Positions 9,597 through 19,249 are shown, counted from the first letter of the stretch. The stretch: 64,000 bases of DNA from Mixta intestinalis (GCF_009914055.1 NZ_CP028271.1:248001-312000); one strand, 5' to 3'. The notes: generated from the letters alone by a model not told the origin. Made by a program: numbers and translations.

Positions 9597-9637
9597 GGCT
9601 AATCAGCGCTATCTGGCGACAAAAGCAGCATACAACA

Positions 9638-9670
9638 CGGCGCCTCTTGACTCCGGCGCCGCTTTTTTTT
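9638..9670 (+). terminator. Terminator of proBA
   Basis: The stem CGGCGCC / GGCGCCG with a 10-base loop is followed by CTTTTTTTT. It separates proA from the downstream tRNA gene. Confidence 0.88.
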
Positions 9671-9701
9671 AACGTTACAGCCCGTAGCACCTCTCCTCAA
9701 C

Positions 9702-9777
9702 GCCGATATAGCTCAGTTGGTAGAGCAGCGCATTCGTAATGCGAAGGTCGTAGGTTCGACTCCTATTATCGGCACCA
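9702..9777 (+). tRNA. thrW: tRNA-Thr (anticodon CGT)
   Basis: A 76-base cloverleaf beginning GCCGATATAGCTCAGTTGG and ending in encoded CCA. The acceptor stem GCCGATA / TATCGGC, the anticodon loop with CGT at 9735–9737 and the T-arm GGTTCGACTCC are all present. It matches E. coli thrW, which also follows proA. thrW is a well-known integration site for prophages and islands, and the sequence changes character directly after it. Confidence 0.97.
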
Positions 9778-9831
9778 TCATGTAAAAATCCTTATAAATC
9801 AAATGGTGAAAGTGAACATTACTCAAGCTGC

Positions 9832-9936
9832 ATGGCTTGTGTTGAATGCCAGAAACAATGGTACAGGGATAACGGTAAGCGTAAGCCGGATCCAGACATC
9901 AAACCTTTCATCTCATTTACCCGCTGGTTAAGATGA
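9832..9936 (+). pseudogene. Short frame after thrW, possible gene remnant
   Basis: A 34-codon frame starts MACVECQKQWYRDNGKRKP and ends FTRWLR. The same frame stays open upstream into the tRNA 3' end and includes two more cysteines (SCMACVEC), like part of a zinc-binding domain. There is no clear ribosome site. It may be a leftover of an integrated element or chance; I do not recognise it. Confidence 0.2.
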
Positions 9937-9984
9937 CTTTCAGAGGGTTACAATTCCCTCAGATATTCTCTTAAGGGCCTCTCA

Positions 9985-10275
9985 ATGAATGACGAAAAAT
10001 TACACACCTACCTTAAAGCTATTGGTATGGGGTGCTTTGTGACGTATTACAGCAAGTTTGCCAACACAACTATTTCACGTGCTGACCTTATTGAACTGCT
10101 ACATACTCAGGAAAGATACACAGAAAAAAGCTGTGGGAGCCGCACCAGTAAAGCGAGAGCAATCATTTTCGCAGGGGCAAGTGAAGAAGCATTAAGGCTA
10201 ATTATTGCGTCTAATCGTGTGAACGATGATTTAAGAGATGAGGCCAGAAAGTTACTGATGAAAATTTTTCCGTAA
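9985..10275 (+). CDS. Hypothetical protein, accessory region
   Basis: A 96-residue protein beginning MNDEKLHTYLKAIGMGCF that I do not recognise. It looks helical and soluble, is basic in the middle (RYTEKSCGSRTSKARA) and has no signal peptide or membrane segment. AAGGGC lies 7 bases before the ATG and is a plausible ribosome site. Codon use is more A+T-rich than proBA, fitting an acquired gene beside the thrW integration site. Its neighbours give no functional hint. Confidence 0.6.
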   Translation: MNDEKLHTYLKAIGMGCFVTYYSKFANTTISRADLIELLHTQERYTEKSCGSRTSKARAIIFAGASEEALRLIIASNRVNDDLRDEARKLLMKIFP

Positions 10276-10348
10276 AATCAGGGTATTACTCGTTATTTTC
10301 GACCCTCATTGATTACTGGAACATATCTGTGAAGGTCTGGAGGATTTG

Positions 10349-10477
10349 ATGAATACCTGTTTAGACGGCGAACCTGAGAAAGTAGCGTTTAACAAGCAAT
10401 TTCTCAACATATCTGCAATGAAATCAATTAGAAAGCTCCACCCAAAGCAGGGCGTGACTCTTCACAAGTCAAATTAA
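10349..10477 (+). CDS. Candidate 42-residue small protein
   Basis: A short frame, MNTCLDGEPEKVAFNKQF to HKSN, has a good ribosome site (GGAGG five bases before the ATG). Composition is basic near the C-terminus. No family recognised. It ends 5 bases before the stop of the convergent small helix-turn-helix gene. It may be real, or the tail of a decayed gene. Confidence 0.3.
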   Translation: MNTCLDGEPEKVAFNKQFLNISAMKSIRKLHPKQGVTLHKSN

Positions 10478-10482
10478 GCCAT

Positions 10483-10629
10483 CTATTTGAGACTCTTACT
10501 GACCTTTGCCACCGTTGCCCTTGAGCAATTTACCGTTTCCATTACGTCACTGTAGGACATACCAGCCTGTAACAGCTTTGCTATTCTCTCATTGCGCAGT
10601 GTGTCCTCAGCATAACTGTAGTGATTCAT
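10483..10629 (-). CDS. Small helix-turn-helix protein (48 residues)
   Basis: Translation of the minus strand gives a 48-residue protein whose residues 13–46 read like a complete helix-turn-helix: RNERIAKLLQAGMSYSDVME followed by TVNCSRATVAKVSKSL, with the glycine turn and the SRATV recognition helix typical of resolvase- or Trp-repressor-type folds. The start ATG at 10627–10629 has only a weak purine-rich site (GAAAG). Small DNA-binding proteins of this type often belong to mobile elements. Target unknown; degeneration of a larger gene is the alternative. Confidence 0.5.
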   Translation of the reverse strand: MNHYSYAEDTLRNERIAKLLQAGMSYSDVMETVNCSRATVAKVSKSLK

Positions 10630-10778
10630 GAATTTCTTTCATTTCTCTATTCAAATAAGAGGGATTAACAAGCCATTCCTTTCTGTTAAAAATAGATGCA
10701 ATGGACTACGAACGAGTGGCTCCTCATGTTTATTTCTTTAAAAAAGAAACGTGTATTACCCAAGTATTCAGATGGGTC

Positions 10779-11195
10779 ATGTTGGGCCTGATATTGATGT
10801 TTTCGGCTATAGCGAACGAGCGGAATACACAGGAAAATTTAATGAAGATAAATATCATACTCAACGATAAAATCCTTACCGCGACTCTTAATGACTCTCC
10901 TGCGAGCCGCGAATTTGCTGCCTTATTACCGCTTACGTTGCAACTGAAAGATTACGCCAGGGAGGAGAAAATAAGTGACTTACCTTCCCGGTTGACCACC
11001 GAAGGTTCACCCGAAGGAACGGCAGCAAAAAAAGGCGATATAACCCTTTATGCCCCATGGGGAAATCTGGCTATTTTTTATAAATCTCATAACTATGTGT
11101 CTGGCTTAATTAAGCTTGGGCAATTAGATGAGCCGGACGCATTGCCCCTCCGCCCTGATGCCTATAGCGCCAGATTTGAACTGCTGACGGAATAA
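10779..11195 (+). CDS. Cyclophilin-like fold protein with N-terminal hydrophobic leader
   Basis: The conserved part (from MKINIILNDKILTATL to ALPLRPDAYSARFELLTE) is a cyclophilin-like fold domain of unknown function, with ITLYAPWGNLAIFYKSHNYVSGLIKLG as its most typical stretch. Start choice is open. The frame is open from an ATG at 10701; 10779 gives a hydrophobic leader (MLGLILMFSAIA) that could be a signal peptide; the ATG at 10842 gives only the domain and follows AGGAAA. I chose 10779 because related proteins often carry a leader. It precedes a lipoprotein gene by 24 bases, so the two may be co-transcribed and both act in the envelope. Confidence 0.75.
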   Translation: MLGLILMFSAIANERNTQENLMKINIILNDKILTATLNDSPASREFAALLPLTLQLKDYAREEKISDLPSRLTTEGSPEGTAAKKGDITLYAPWGNLAIFYKSHNYVSGLIKLGQLDEPDALPLRPDAYSARFELLTE

Positions 11196-11219
11196 TCATT
11201 ACTCGGCGGGAGAACATGA

Positions 11220-12011
11220 ATGATAAGCAGAACATTCCTGGCTATTGTTTCTCTGTTATTGATGAGCGGATGCGTTTCCCAAACCACGCAAAACAGGAGT
11301 TTGAAAATGACACCAGAAGATACACATAGCGCTGTCGCTGAAGTCGCACCCGCTATGGCTGCGTATGCTGAACGATTTATTGAAAAAGATCTCTGGAACC
11401 GTCCGGAGTTGTCGCGTCGCGACCGCAGTCTTGTCACAGTTGCAGCACTCATCAGCCGTAATGATACGGCTGAGCTTCCGCTCTACCTTAACGTGGCGCT
11501 GGATAGCGGCGTGAAGCCTGTTGAAATCTCTGAGGTAATTACCCACCTGGCATTTTACGCTGGCTGGCCAAATGCCACCTCTGCGGCACTGGTTGCACGT
11601 AACGTATTTGCACAACGCCAAATCGATACGGCGTCATTGTCAGGGGATAAAGTGGATTTCCTGCCTCTTGATAAAGCGTCGGAAAACCAACGTGCCACGA
11701 TGGTTGAGTCAAACTTTGGCAAGGTATCACCAGGTGTAGTGAAATACACCACGGATGCGCTATTCCTCGACCTGTGGCTGCGCCCGGATCTGGCACCACG
11801 GGACCGAAGCCTGGTAACCGTCAGCGCACTGGTTACCGCCGGACAAGTGGCGCAAGTGCCTTATCATCTTAATCGGGCGATGGATAATGGTTTGACCCAG
11901 ACTCAGGCCTCAGAGGTGTTGACGCAGTTGGCCTTTGTGGCTGGCTGGCCAAACATTTTCTCGGCATTACCCGTATTTAAAGAGGTATTTACAGGCAGAA
12001 ATCACGCCTGA
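11220..12011 (+). CDS. Tandem carboxymuconolactone-decarboxylase-family lipoprotein
   Basis: 263 residues. The N-terminus MISRTFLAIVSLLLMSGCVS is a lipoprotein signal with a lipobox before Cys18. Two homologous CMD domains follow, each with the pattern LW.RP.L..RDRSLVTV.AL and a VITHLAFYAGWPN or VLTQLAFVAGWPN motif (about residues 58–130 and 180–250). CMD/AhpD proteins can be peroxidases, but the CxxC needed for that is missing; Cys18 in the lipobox is the only cysteine. The closer relatives are gamma-carboxymuconolactone decarboxylase-like proteins of unknown substrate. It is preceded by GGGAG and follows the cyclophilin-like gene. Confidence 0.85.
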   Translation: MISRTFLAIVSLLLMSGCVSQTTQNRSLKMTPEDTHSAVAEVAPAMAAYAERFIEKDLWNRPELSRRDRSLVTVAALISRNDTAELPLYLNVALDSGVKPVEISEVITHLAFYAGWPNATSAALVARNVFAQRQIDTASLSGDKVDFLPLDKASENQRATMVESNFGKVSPGVVKYTTDALFLDLWLRPDLAPRDRSLVTVSALVTAGQVAQVPYHLNRAMDNGLTQTQASEVLTQLAFVAGWPNIFSALPVFKEVFTGRNHA

Positions 12012-12101
12012 CGGATAACAATTCGCAAAAGCCAGGGCCTGAACAGGTTGCTGGCTTTTTTCTCCCTGTCATCGCAGGTAGCTAATCCTGCCGGGGCATA
12101 T

Positions 12102-13001
12102 TCAGGGATGTTTGTAATGGCGCAGCGCGTCAATGACGAGCTGGAAAGCTTTCGAATGATTTCTGTTTTCCGGGTAGTAAATGTAATAACCATCCCAGTA
12201 AGGACACCAGTCTTCAAGGACGCTAATCAGTTCGCCACGGGCGAGATGTTTCTCAGCGATATCACGGGGAACATGTGCCAGTCCGTATCCTTCTATGGCA
12301 GCCTGCAGATTTTGATAGATACGGCTAAACACAAGCTGACCGCTGACTTTGACGTTCAGGCTCTTACCCTCTTTTTCGAACTCCCAGACATACAAATTAC
12401 CGTGGGTTGGAAACCGAAGATTGATGCAGTTGTGATCTATAAGATCGTTAGGATGCTGTGGGTAAGGATGACGGGAAAAATAGTCAGGAGAACCCACGAC
12501 GGCAAAGCGCACATCCGGACCGATACGCACTGAGATCATGCCATTAGATATTTGCTCACCGAGCCGCGTTCCTGCATCAAAGCGACCGGAGACAATATCC
12601 GTCAGCGCATAGTCATCAATCAGCTCCAGCGTAATATCCGGGTATTCCTTGAGTAGCGGCTCAAGCTTGGGCCATATGACAGAACCGATCGCATAATCTG
12701 ACGTTGATATACGTACCGTACCGGCGGCTTTACTGTTGAGATCCTTCAGTGACTGTAATCGTTCCTGGATCCTATCAATATGAGGGCCGAGGTCATCGAA
12801 CATGGATTGCCCTATATCGGTCAACGAAATACTGCGCGTGGTGCGGGTCAGAAGTTTCATCCCCAGACGGGATTCGAGGGTTCGAATGGTATGGCTGAGG
12901 GCTGATTGTGAAACGCCTAAATACGCCGCTGCTTTGGTAAAGCTCTTTTCACGCGCGACGACTATAAACGCCATTAAATCATTAAGGTTTTCCCGTGCCA
13001 A
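12102..13001 (-). CDS. LysR-family regulator
   Basis: The N-terminal winged helix (NLNDLMAFIVVAREKSFTKA, then LGVSQSALSHTIRTLESRLG) is followed by a substrate-binding domain with NCINLRFPTHG. This gives 299 residues from a TTG start at 13001 that follows AAGGGG and fits the family length; an ATG 22 codons upstream is the alternative. It resembles the PgrR/YcjZ branch. It diverges from the aldo/keto reductase gene and probably controls it, and it is convergent with the CMD lipoprotein gene. The inducer is unknown. Confidence 0.88.
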   Translation of the reverse strand: MARENLNDLMAFIVVAREKSFTKAAAYLGVSQSALSHTIRTLESRLGMKLLTRTTRSISLTDIGQSMFDDLGPHIDRIQERLQSLKDLNSKAAGTVRISTSDYAIGSVIWPKLEPLLKEYPDITLELIDDYALTDIVSGRFDAGTRLGEQISNGMISVRIGPDVRFAVVGSPDYFSRHPYPQHPNDLIDHNCINLRFPTHGNLYVWEFEKEGKSLNVKVSGQLVFSRIYQNLQAAIEGYGLAHVPRDIAEKHLARGELISVLEDWCPYWDGYYIYYPENRNHSKAFQLVIDALRHYKHP

Positions 13002-13220
13002 CCTGTGCCCCTTACTGTCAAAAGAGAGTGATGGGGTAGTGTAGCGTAATGCATAGAGAAGGGGCACATAATGGATGAGGAACTACTGCTTTTAGCCTGG
13101 TCGGTTTCAGGGGGCGTAATTTATGAAAATCGTGCATAAGACATATCAGATTTCGCGCCTTACTCATGTCTGTCTTTTTATTCTAGAATGATTATTCGGG
13201 TATGACAGAGGAATTCAATA

Positions 13221-14093
13221 GTGGATTATTCATTATTAAACAATAACCTAAAAATGCCGATGGTAGGTTTTGGTGTTTTTAAGGTAACAGATAAAGAAGA
13301 ATGTAAACAGTCAGTATTGACTGCTATTCGTACTGGCTACCGCCTTATCGATACCGCAGCAGTTTACGGTAATGAAGATGCCGTTGGTGACGCAGTACGT
13401 GAGGCTATTGCCGAAGGGTTATGTAGCCGCGAAGAGCTATTTATTACCTCAAAACTGTGGGTACAGGACATGGCCAGTTACGATATGGCCAAAGCAGGGA
13501 TTGAAGCGTCGTTAGAAAAATCAGGGCTGGAATATTTTGACCTTTATTTACTGCATCAGGCCATGCGTGATTATTTCAGCGCATGGCGTGCACTGGAGGA
13601 TGCCTATGACGCCGGTAAGTTTAAGGCAATTGGAGTGTCCAATTTCTATGCTCATGTATTAACAAACTTCTGCGAAACCGTCAGAATTAAGCCTATGGTG
13701 AATCAAGTTGAATTACATCCTTATTTTGCTCAACCTGCTGCACTTGAAACCATGAAGTATTACAACGTTCAGCCGGAAGCATGGGCACCCTTAGGCGGTG
13801 GAAGACATAAGCCCTATGAAAATGAAATGCTGCAACAAATTGCTGATGCTCACAAAAAAACAATTGCTCAGGTTGTCCTGCGCTGGAATGTGCAGCGTGG
13901 TGTCACTGTCATCCCTAAATCCACCCGTCAGGAACGTATTGAAGAGAACTTCGCCATCTGGGATTTCTCATTGACTGAGAGCGAGATGGCGCAAATCAGC
14001 TCACTCGATTTAGGCTACGTTGGTGATGCCGTGAAACACTTTAATCCTGAATTTGTGCGGGGTTGTCTTGGTGTGAAGATTCACGATCGTTAG
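13221..14093 (+). CDS. Aldo/keto reductase
   Basis: A 290-residue NADPH-dependent oxidoreductase of the diketogluconate-reductase group. The tetrad is readable: Asp and Tyr in YRLIDTAAVYGNE (about 43–55), Lys in FITSKLW (about 75–80) and His in LYLLHQA (about 111–116). The cofactor-binding end IPKSTRQERIEEN lies near 233–245. The substrate cannot be told from sequence. It starts 219 bases from the divergent LysR gene, a usual regulator–target arrangement, and its base composition is low in G+C like its neighbours. Confidence 0.92.
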   Translation: MDYSLLNNNLKMPMVGFGVFKVTDKEECKQSVLTAIRTGYRLIDTAAVYGNEDAVGDAVREAIAEGLCSREELFITSKLWVQDMASYDMAKAGIEASLEKSGLEYFDLYLLHQAMRDYFSAWRALEDAYDAGKFKAIGVSNFYAHVLTNFCETVRIKPMVNQVELHPYFAQPAALETMKYYNVQPEAWAPLGGGRHKPYENEMLQQIADAHKKTIAQVVLRWNVQRGVTVIPKSTRQERIEENFAIWDFSLTESEMAQISSLDLGYVGDAVKHFNPEFVRGCLGVKIHDR

Positions 14094-14185
14094 CGCTTTT
14101 TGAATCTGCGCCGGGTTATAATACATCAAACCGAATCACTTGTTCCGCGTATGACAACCATCTACGTGAAATGAAGAGTGAGCAG

Positions 14186-14380
14186 ATGAAACCATTTGAG
14201 GTTGTTTACCTTAGTGATAACTTGCCTGGCCTGGGTTTAACCAAAGGGCAGCCCGGCGTGGTTTTAGATGTATATTATTCACCATCATTAGCATATGAAG
14301 TGGAATTTTGTGATGACGAAGGAAATACTATATTGAGTCTGGCTTTATCGCCAGAACAGTTAAAATCAGAGGTAAATTAA
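14186..14380 (+). CDS. DUF4926-type small protein
   Basis: A 64-residue protein, MKPFEVVYLSDNLPGLGL followed by KGQPGVVLDVYYSPSLAYEV, of the DUF4926 family: a small beta-barrel-like domain of unknown role. The family often occurs near immunity genes of toxin systems, but no toxin is seen here. GAG at 14176–14178 is a weak ribosome site for the ATG at 14186; the ATG at 14171 is the alternative. It follows the aldo/keto reductase by about 90 bases. Confidence 0.7.
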   Translation: MKPFEVVYLSDNLPGLGLTKGQPGVVLDVYYSPSLAYEVEFCDDEGNTILSLALSPEQLKSEVN

Positions 14381-14920
<540 letters not shown>

Positions 14921-14947
14921 GAGAATCACTCCTCAAAGAGTAGAGAA

Positions 14948-15877
14948 TTAGATGACTGTTTTAAGCCAGGACTCAATATCCTGCGTCGGCAGATTATGTT
15001 GTGCATTCCAGGTTTCACTCATCGGCCACCACATCCCGTCTCCCCTGGCGAAGGCGGCGCGATAGCGGAGCATTTGATCCTCCGGATTTAAACGCAGTGC
15101 ATCCAGCAGGGCGGGTAAAGTAAGTAGATTCCTGGAAAAAGTGTGTTTTGTTACGCGCTCTACGGTGTCCGCCAGCTTTCCATAGGAAGTCGTTTCCCCC
15201 GCGACAAAAATTACCTCATTAGTAATACGCGGTTGATGCAAATAAATGTCGGTGGTTAGTCGGCCAATATCTGCGGGTGACGTAACGGTAACCTGCGTTT
15301 CCCATCCCCCAAGCGCATTAATAGTTTTCTCAGATAAATTCACCACATCAAATGCAGGCTCGAAAAGAAAACTGGTAAACATGCCGGTTGAAACAATTAC
15401 CCATTCCGTTTCGTTTTGTTGCCGGAGTAGCGTCCTGACGTCATACTGCTCATCCCAGACAGGTTGACCGCTTCCTTTGCCCACCACATCGTAATTTACG
15501 CCAAACTGCCAGGGGAAATATCGGTTAACGCCAGCCTTCAGCACCGCGCGGGTTATTTTTAACTGCGTCCCCGTACCCGCGACAAAACCCATGCAATTGA
15601 TCACCGTATCAAAATTTACAAAGTGGTTTTTTAATGAATCAATCGTACTGGCAGCAACGTTGACAGGAATAAATTTAGCTCCCGCATCAGCCAGTTTTTG
15701 ATGGATATGGGATACCAGCTTTCCCTGTTGATCCCAGGAGGCGGGCGACACAATAACGGAGACGGTGCCCTTGCGCTGTATGACTGCCGGGACCAAAGCG
15801 TCCAGCACGGCGGCCCCCAGTTGTCCCGCGCCCAGCACTAATACTTTTTCGCCGGTGTTAATGTTTTGTTCTTTCAT
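14948..15877 (-). CDS. NmrA/isoflavone-reductase-like NAD(P)-binding oxidoreductase
   Basis: A 309-residue Rossmann-fold protein. The nucleotide loop VLVLGAGQLGAAVLDAL is at about residues 12–28, followed by NCMGFVAGTG and RYFPWQFGVNYDVVG, the latter typical of the NmrA-like aromatic-alcohol or phenylcoumaran-benzylic-ether reductase group. The substrate is unknown. I chose the ATG at 15877, six bases after AAGGA; the ATG two codons earlier would abut that site. It diverges from a LysR gene 143 bases away, which is its likely regulator. Confidence 0.85.
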   Translation of the reverse strand: MKEQNINTGEKVLVLGAGQLGAAVLDALVPAVIQRKGTVSVIVSPASWDQQGKLVSHIHQKLADAGAKFIPVNVAASTIDSLKNHFVNFDTVINCMGFVAGTGTQLKITRAVLKAGVNRYFPWQFGVNYDVVGKGSGQPVWDEQYDVRTLLRQQNETEWVIVSTGMFTSFLFEPAFDVVNLSEKTINALGGWETQVTVTSPADIGRLTTDIYLHQPRITNEVIFVAGETTSYGKLADTVERVTKHTFSRNLLTLPALLDALRLNPEDQMLRYRAAFARGDGMWWPMSETWNAQHNLPTQDIESWLKTVI

Positions 15878-16019
15878 CTTCATTCCTTACTTTGTTAAGC
15901 AGGTGTTTGCTACGTGTAGGATGAGTTTATGGCAATGTTTATCATTCGATAAGACGATGGCGACAGGTTAGACTGTTCGTAAAAATGGGATAATCAATGT
16001 GCTCAGTGACGGTGGGAAT

Positions 16020-16925
16020 ATGGATAAGCTGGAATCAATGCAGGTCTATATTAGCGTGGTGGACGCTCACAGCTTCGCCAGGGCAGCAGAAATGCTGGGA
16101 CTGCCGCGTTCAACGGTATCGCGGGTCATTAAGGAGCTGGAAGCCTGGCTTGGGATTCAACTTCTTAAGCGTACCACCCGTAAACTCAGCGTGACCGCAG
16201 ATGGTCAACGCTACTATGAAGAGTGCAAAAGAGTGCTGGCTGATATCGCGACGATGGAGTCTTCATTTCCCGGCAGAGCGGCCCAGCCCAAAGGCCGCTT
16301 TAAAGTGGGGATGCCCCAGTCTTTCGCCCGGCATTGCATTCTTCCTGGGCTTCCGGAATTTTTGCATCAGTACCCTGAGCTGGAATTAATGCTTTGTTCC
16401 AGCGATAGCGTGGAAGACATCATTCAGGAAGGATATGACTGTGTGATCCGCACCGGCAGGATTGACGATTCAACCACGCTGGTTGCACGTCCGCTGGCCA
16501 ATTTTAAATGGGTGATCCTGGCATCACCGCACTATATTGATCTTTATGGCAGGCCGGAAAGCTTAGCGGATTTGAAACAGCATCGTGCGGTTGGCTACCT
16601 GAATCACCGTACCGGACGTACTACCGACTGGTTTTTTACGCTTGATGGAGAGGATGTTGCGCTTCGCATGAAGGAAACGCTGATTGTCGATGATACCGAT
16701 GCCTATATTCAGGCCGGGGTACAAGGACTTGGGCTTGTTCGCATTGCCAGCTATCTGGCGGTGCCGTATTTGCAGAGTGGTGCATTGGTTTCCTGCATGG
16801 ATAATTTCTCCTTTGATTTACCCCTTTCGCTGGTCTATCCGCAAAACAGATATCTTCCTCCCTCAGTACGCGTTTTCTATGACTGGTGCAGGGGGCTTTT
16901 GACCTCGCCGGAGCGATATCCATAA
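16020..16925 (+). CDS. LysR-family regulator
   Basis: 301 residues. The winged helix (MDKLESMQVYISVVDAHSFA, then LGLPRSTVSRVIKELEAWLG) and the substrate-binding domain with CVIRTGRIDDSTTLVARPL place it in the large DsdC/CrgA-like branch whose members often control nearby oxidoreductases. The ATG at 16020 follows GGTGGGA; seven further in-frame codons upstream lack a site. It is divergent from the NmrA-type reductase gene. Confidence 0.9.
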   Translation: MDKLESMQVYISVVDAHSFARAAEMLGLPRSTVSRVIKELEAWLGIQLLKRTTRKLSVTADGQRYYEECKRVLADIATMESSFPGRAAQPKGRFKVGMPQSFARHCILPGLPEFLHQYPELELMLCSSDSVEDIIQEGYDCVIRTGRIDDSTTLVARPLANFKWVILASPHYIDLYGRPESLADLKQHRAVGYLNHRTGRTTDWFFTLDGEDVALRMKETLIVDDTDAYIQAGVQGLGLVRIASYLAVPYLQSGALVSCMDNFSFDLPLSLVYPQNRYLPPSVRVFYDWCRGLLTSPERYP

Positions 16926-16989
16926 AGCAGATAGCCTGGCAACTCGGCTTGCCGTCTTCTTCCGCGTTTGTATAGCGCAACATCCTCAT

Positions 16990-17018
16990 AAAAAACGAGC
17001 AACCCTAAGGCTGCTCGT
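16990..17018 (-). terminator. Terminator after fdhF
   Basis: Read leftwards, a 7-bp stem (ACGAGCA / TGCTCGT) with a 10-base loop is followed by a run of six T. It lies about 30 bases past the fdhF stop. Confidence 0.85.
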
Positions 17019-17046
17019 ACCAACACACGCTAAAAAACAGCGCCAC

Positions 17047-19194
17047 TCACCCCGCAGCCACCTCCCGCAGATGCTTCTTCAGCTTGTGATATTCATCAAT
17101 CACGTACTGTTCGGCGGCCTGCTGGTCGGCGATAGGCTCCACGCGCACGGCGCAATACTTATACTCCGGCGTTTTGGTCACCGGGCTGAGGTTCTCCGTC
17201 ACCAGCTCGTTACAGGCGCCGATCCACCACTGGTAAGTCATATAGACCGCACCCACGTTTGGTCGATTGCTCACCTGTGCGCGGGTGATGACTTTGCCCT
17301 TACGCGACGTCACCCAGACCAGCGCCTCATCCTTAATACCCAGACGCGCCGCGTCAGCGGTATTGATTTGGGCATAGCCAGGCTCATCGGCCAGCGCCGC
17401 TAAGGCCGCACAGTTACCGGTCATGGAACGGCACGAGTAGTGGCCCACTTCTCGCACGGTGGAGAGCACCATGGGGTACTCTTCGGTGAGCTTATCAATG
17501 GGCGCGACCCAGTCGCAGGTATAGAGCTGCCCCAGCCCGTTCGGGGTGGAGAACGTCTCTTTGAACAGGTAATCCTGACCCTGATCTTCCTCTGACTCGT
17601 CCCGACACGGCCACTGGATGTAGCCCAGCTCGCCCATCTTCTCGTAGGTGGCACCGTAGAAATCCGGGCACAGATGGCGCAGCTCGTCCCAGATCTCCTG
17701 GGTGTTGCTGTAGTGCATCGGATAGCCCATGCGGGTGGAGATCTCGCTGATTATCTGCCAGTCCGTTTTCAGATCCCACTTCGGCTCCACCGCTTTAAAG
17801 AAGCGCTGAAAACCACGGTCGGCAGCGGTATAAACCCCTTCGTGCTCGCCCCAGGAGGTGGATGGCAGGATCACATCGGCGGCGGCGGCGGTTTTGGTCA
17901 TGAAGATATCCTGCACGATGACCAGTTCCAGTTCGTCAAACGCCTTACGCACGGCGGAAAGTTCCGCGTCCGTTTGCAGCGGATCTTCGCCCATGATGTA
18001 GGCAGCATGCACTTCGCCGTGTGCCACCCGGTGGGGCAGCTCGCTGATGCGATACCCGTTGTGGGCGGGCAGAGACTCCACGCCCCAGGCTCTGGCAAAC
18101 TTCGCCCGGTTCTCAGGATCGTTGATATACTGATAGCCTGGATAGGTATCCGGTAGTGCGCCCATGTCACATGCGCCCTGCACGTTATTCTGTCCCCGCA
18201 CCGGGTTCACCCCCGCGTATGGCTTGCCGAGGTTACCGGTCAGCAGCGCCAGACTCGTCAGGGAACGCACGGTTTCCACACCCTGGTAGAACTGGGTTAC
18301 GCCCATCCCCCAGAGGATCGCCGCATTTTCAGCCGCCGCGTACATGCGCGCCGCCTGGCGGATCTCAAAGGCGCTGACCCCGGTGATCGCCTCAACGGAT
18401 TCTGGCGTATAGCCTTCAACGATCTTGCGGTACTCCTCAAACCCTTCCGTCCGCGCCGTTACAAATGCGCGGTCGTACAGTTGTTCTTCAATGATCACGT
18501 GCCCCATCGCATTCAGTAGTGCGATATTGGAGCCGTTTTTCAGCGCCAGGTGCATATCGGCAATGCGCGCGGTTTCAATTTTGCGCGGATCGCAGACGAT
18601 AATTTTCGCTCCTTTGCGTTTGGCTTTAATCACCCGATTCGCCACTATGGGGTGCGAATCCGCCGGATTGTAGCCGAAGATAAAGACCATATCGGCATTT
18701 TCAATACCGACAATCGAGTTACTCATTGCGCCGTTACCGACCGACTGGTGCAGACCTGCAACCGATGGGCCGTGTCAGACGCGCGCGCAGCAGTCGATAT
18801 TGTTAGTACCGATAACCGCGCGGGCAAATTTTTGCATTACATAGTTGGTTTCATTGCCGGTACCGCGCGATGACCCGGTGGTCATGATCGCGTCCGGTCC
18901 GTGCTTAGCCTTAATGGCGCTGAGTTTAGTCGCAACGTAATCCAGGGCTTCATCCCAGGAGACCGCCTCCAGCTTGCCGCCGCGCTGGCGTCGGATCATC
19001 GGGGATTTCAGGCGCGGCGTCAGGATTTTGGTGTCGTTAATAAAATCCCAGCCGTAATACCCCTTCAGGCAGAGAGTGCCCTGATTGGTTTTACCCTGCG
19101 CTGCTTCAGCCTTGACGATTTTGCCGTTATCGACCACCAGGTTGATCTTGCAACCCGAGGCACAATAGGGGCAAACCGTGACTACTTTCTTCAT
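17047..19194 (-). CDS. fdhF: Formate dehydrogenase H, selenocysteine form
   Basis: A 715-residue molybdopterin enzyme that oxidises formate to CO2 for formate hydrogenlyase; length equals E. coli FdhF. The frame contains an in-frame TGA at codon 140 (plus-strand 18775–18777), in DCCARV-U-HGPSVAGL, decoded as selenocysteine, the catalytic Mo ligand. An N-terminal [4Fe-4S] site is formed by Cys8, Cys11, Cys15 and Cys42. Molybdopterin-binding motifs such as FGYNPADSHP and MGVTQFYQG are intact. The SECIS hairpin follows the TGA. A separate sigma-54 promoter 37–55 bases upstream, as well as the fdhF terminator downstream, suggests its own transcript. Automatic annotation may split it into two genes. 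Confidence 0.97.
18738..18777 (-). promoter_or_regulatory. Bacterial SECIS element of fdhF
   Basis: The 40 bases that begin with the TGA form the selenocysteine insertion hairpin. They are nearly identical to the E. coli fdhF SECIS, including the apical GGTCTGC loop that binds SelB. The stem pairs CGGTTGCA with TGCACC(A/G)GTCG. selA, selB and selC are not in the window. Confidence 0.9.
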
Positions 19195-19230
19195 CGGTAT
19201 GAACTCCCGTTCCTGTTCGTATAGTCAGGC

Positions 19231-19249
19231 TATGCATGAATCGCGCCAC
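19231..19249 (-). promoter_or_regulatory. Sigma-54 promoter of fdhF
   Basis: On the minus strand GTGGCGCGATTCATGCATA has GG and GC exactly 10 bases apart, the invariant -24/-12 spacing. It lies just upstream of fdhF. Upstream of it, around 19321–19343, is ATGACATGACGAA, which resembles the palindromic region in the hyc–hyp spacer and is a candidate FhlA site. Confidence 0.82.

Noticed and set aside
18727..18777. Apparent frameshift or premature stop splitting formate dehydrogenase
   Set aside because: The stop is TGA exactly at the selenocysteine codon, followed by a SECIS hairpin; the gene is whole.
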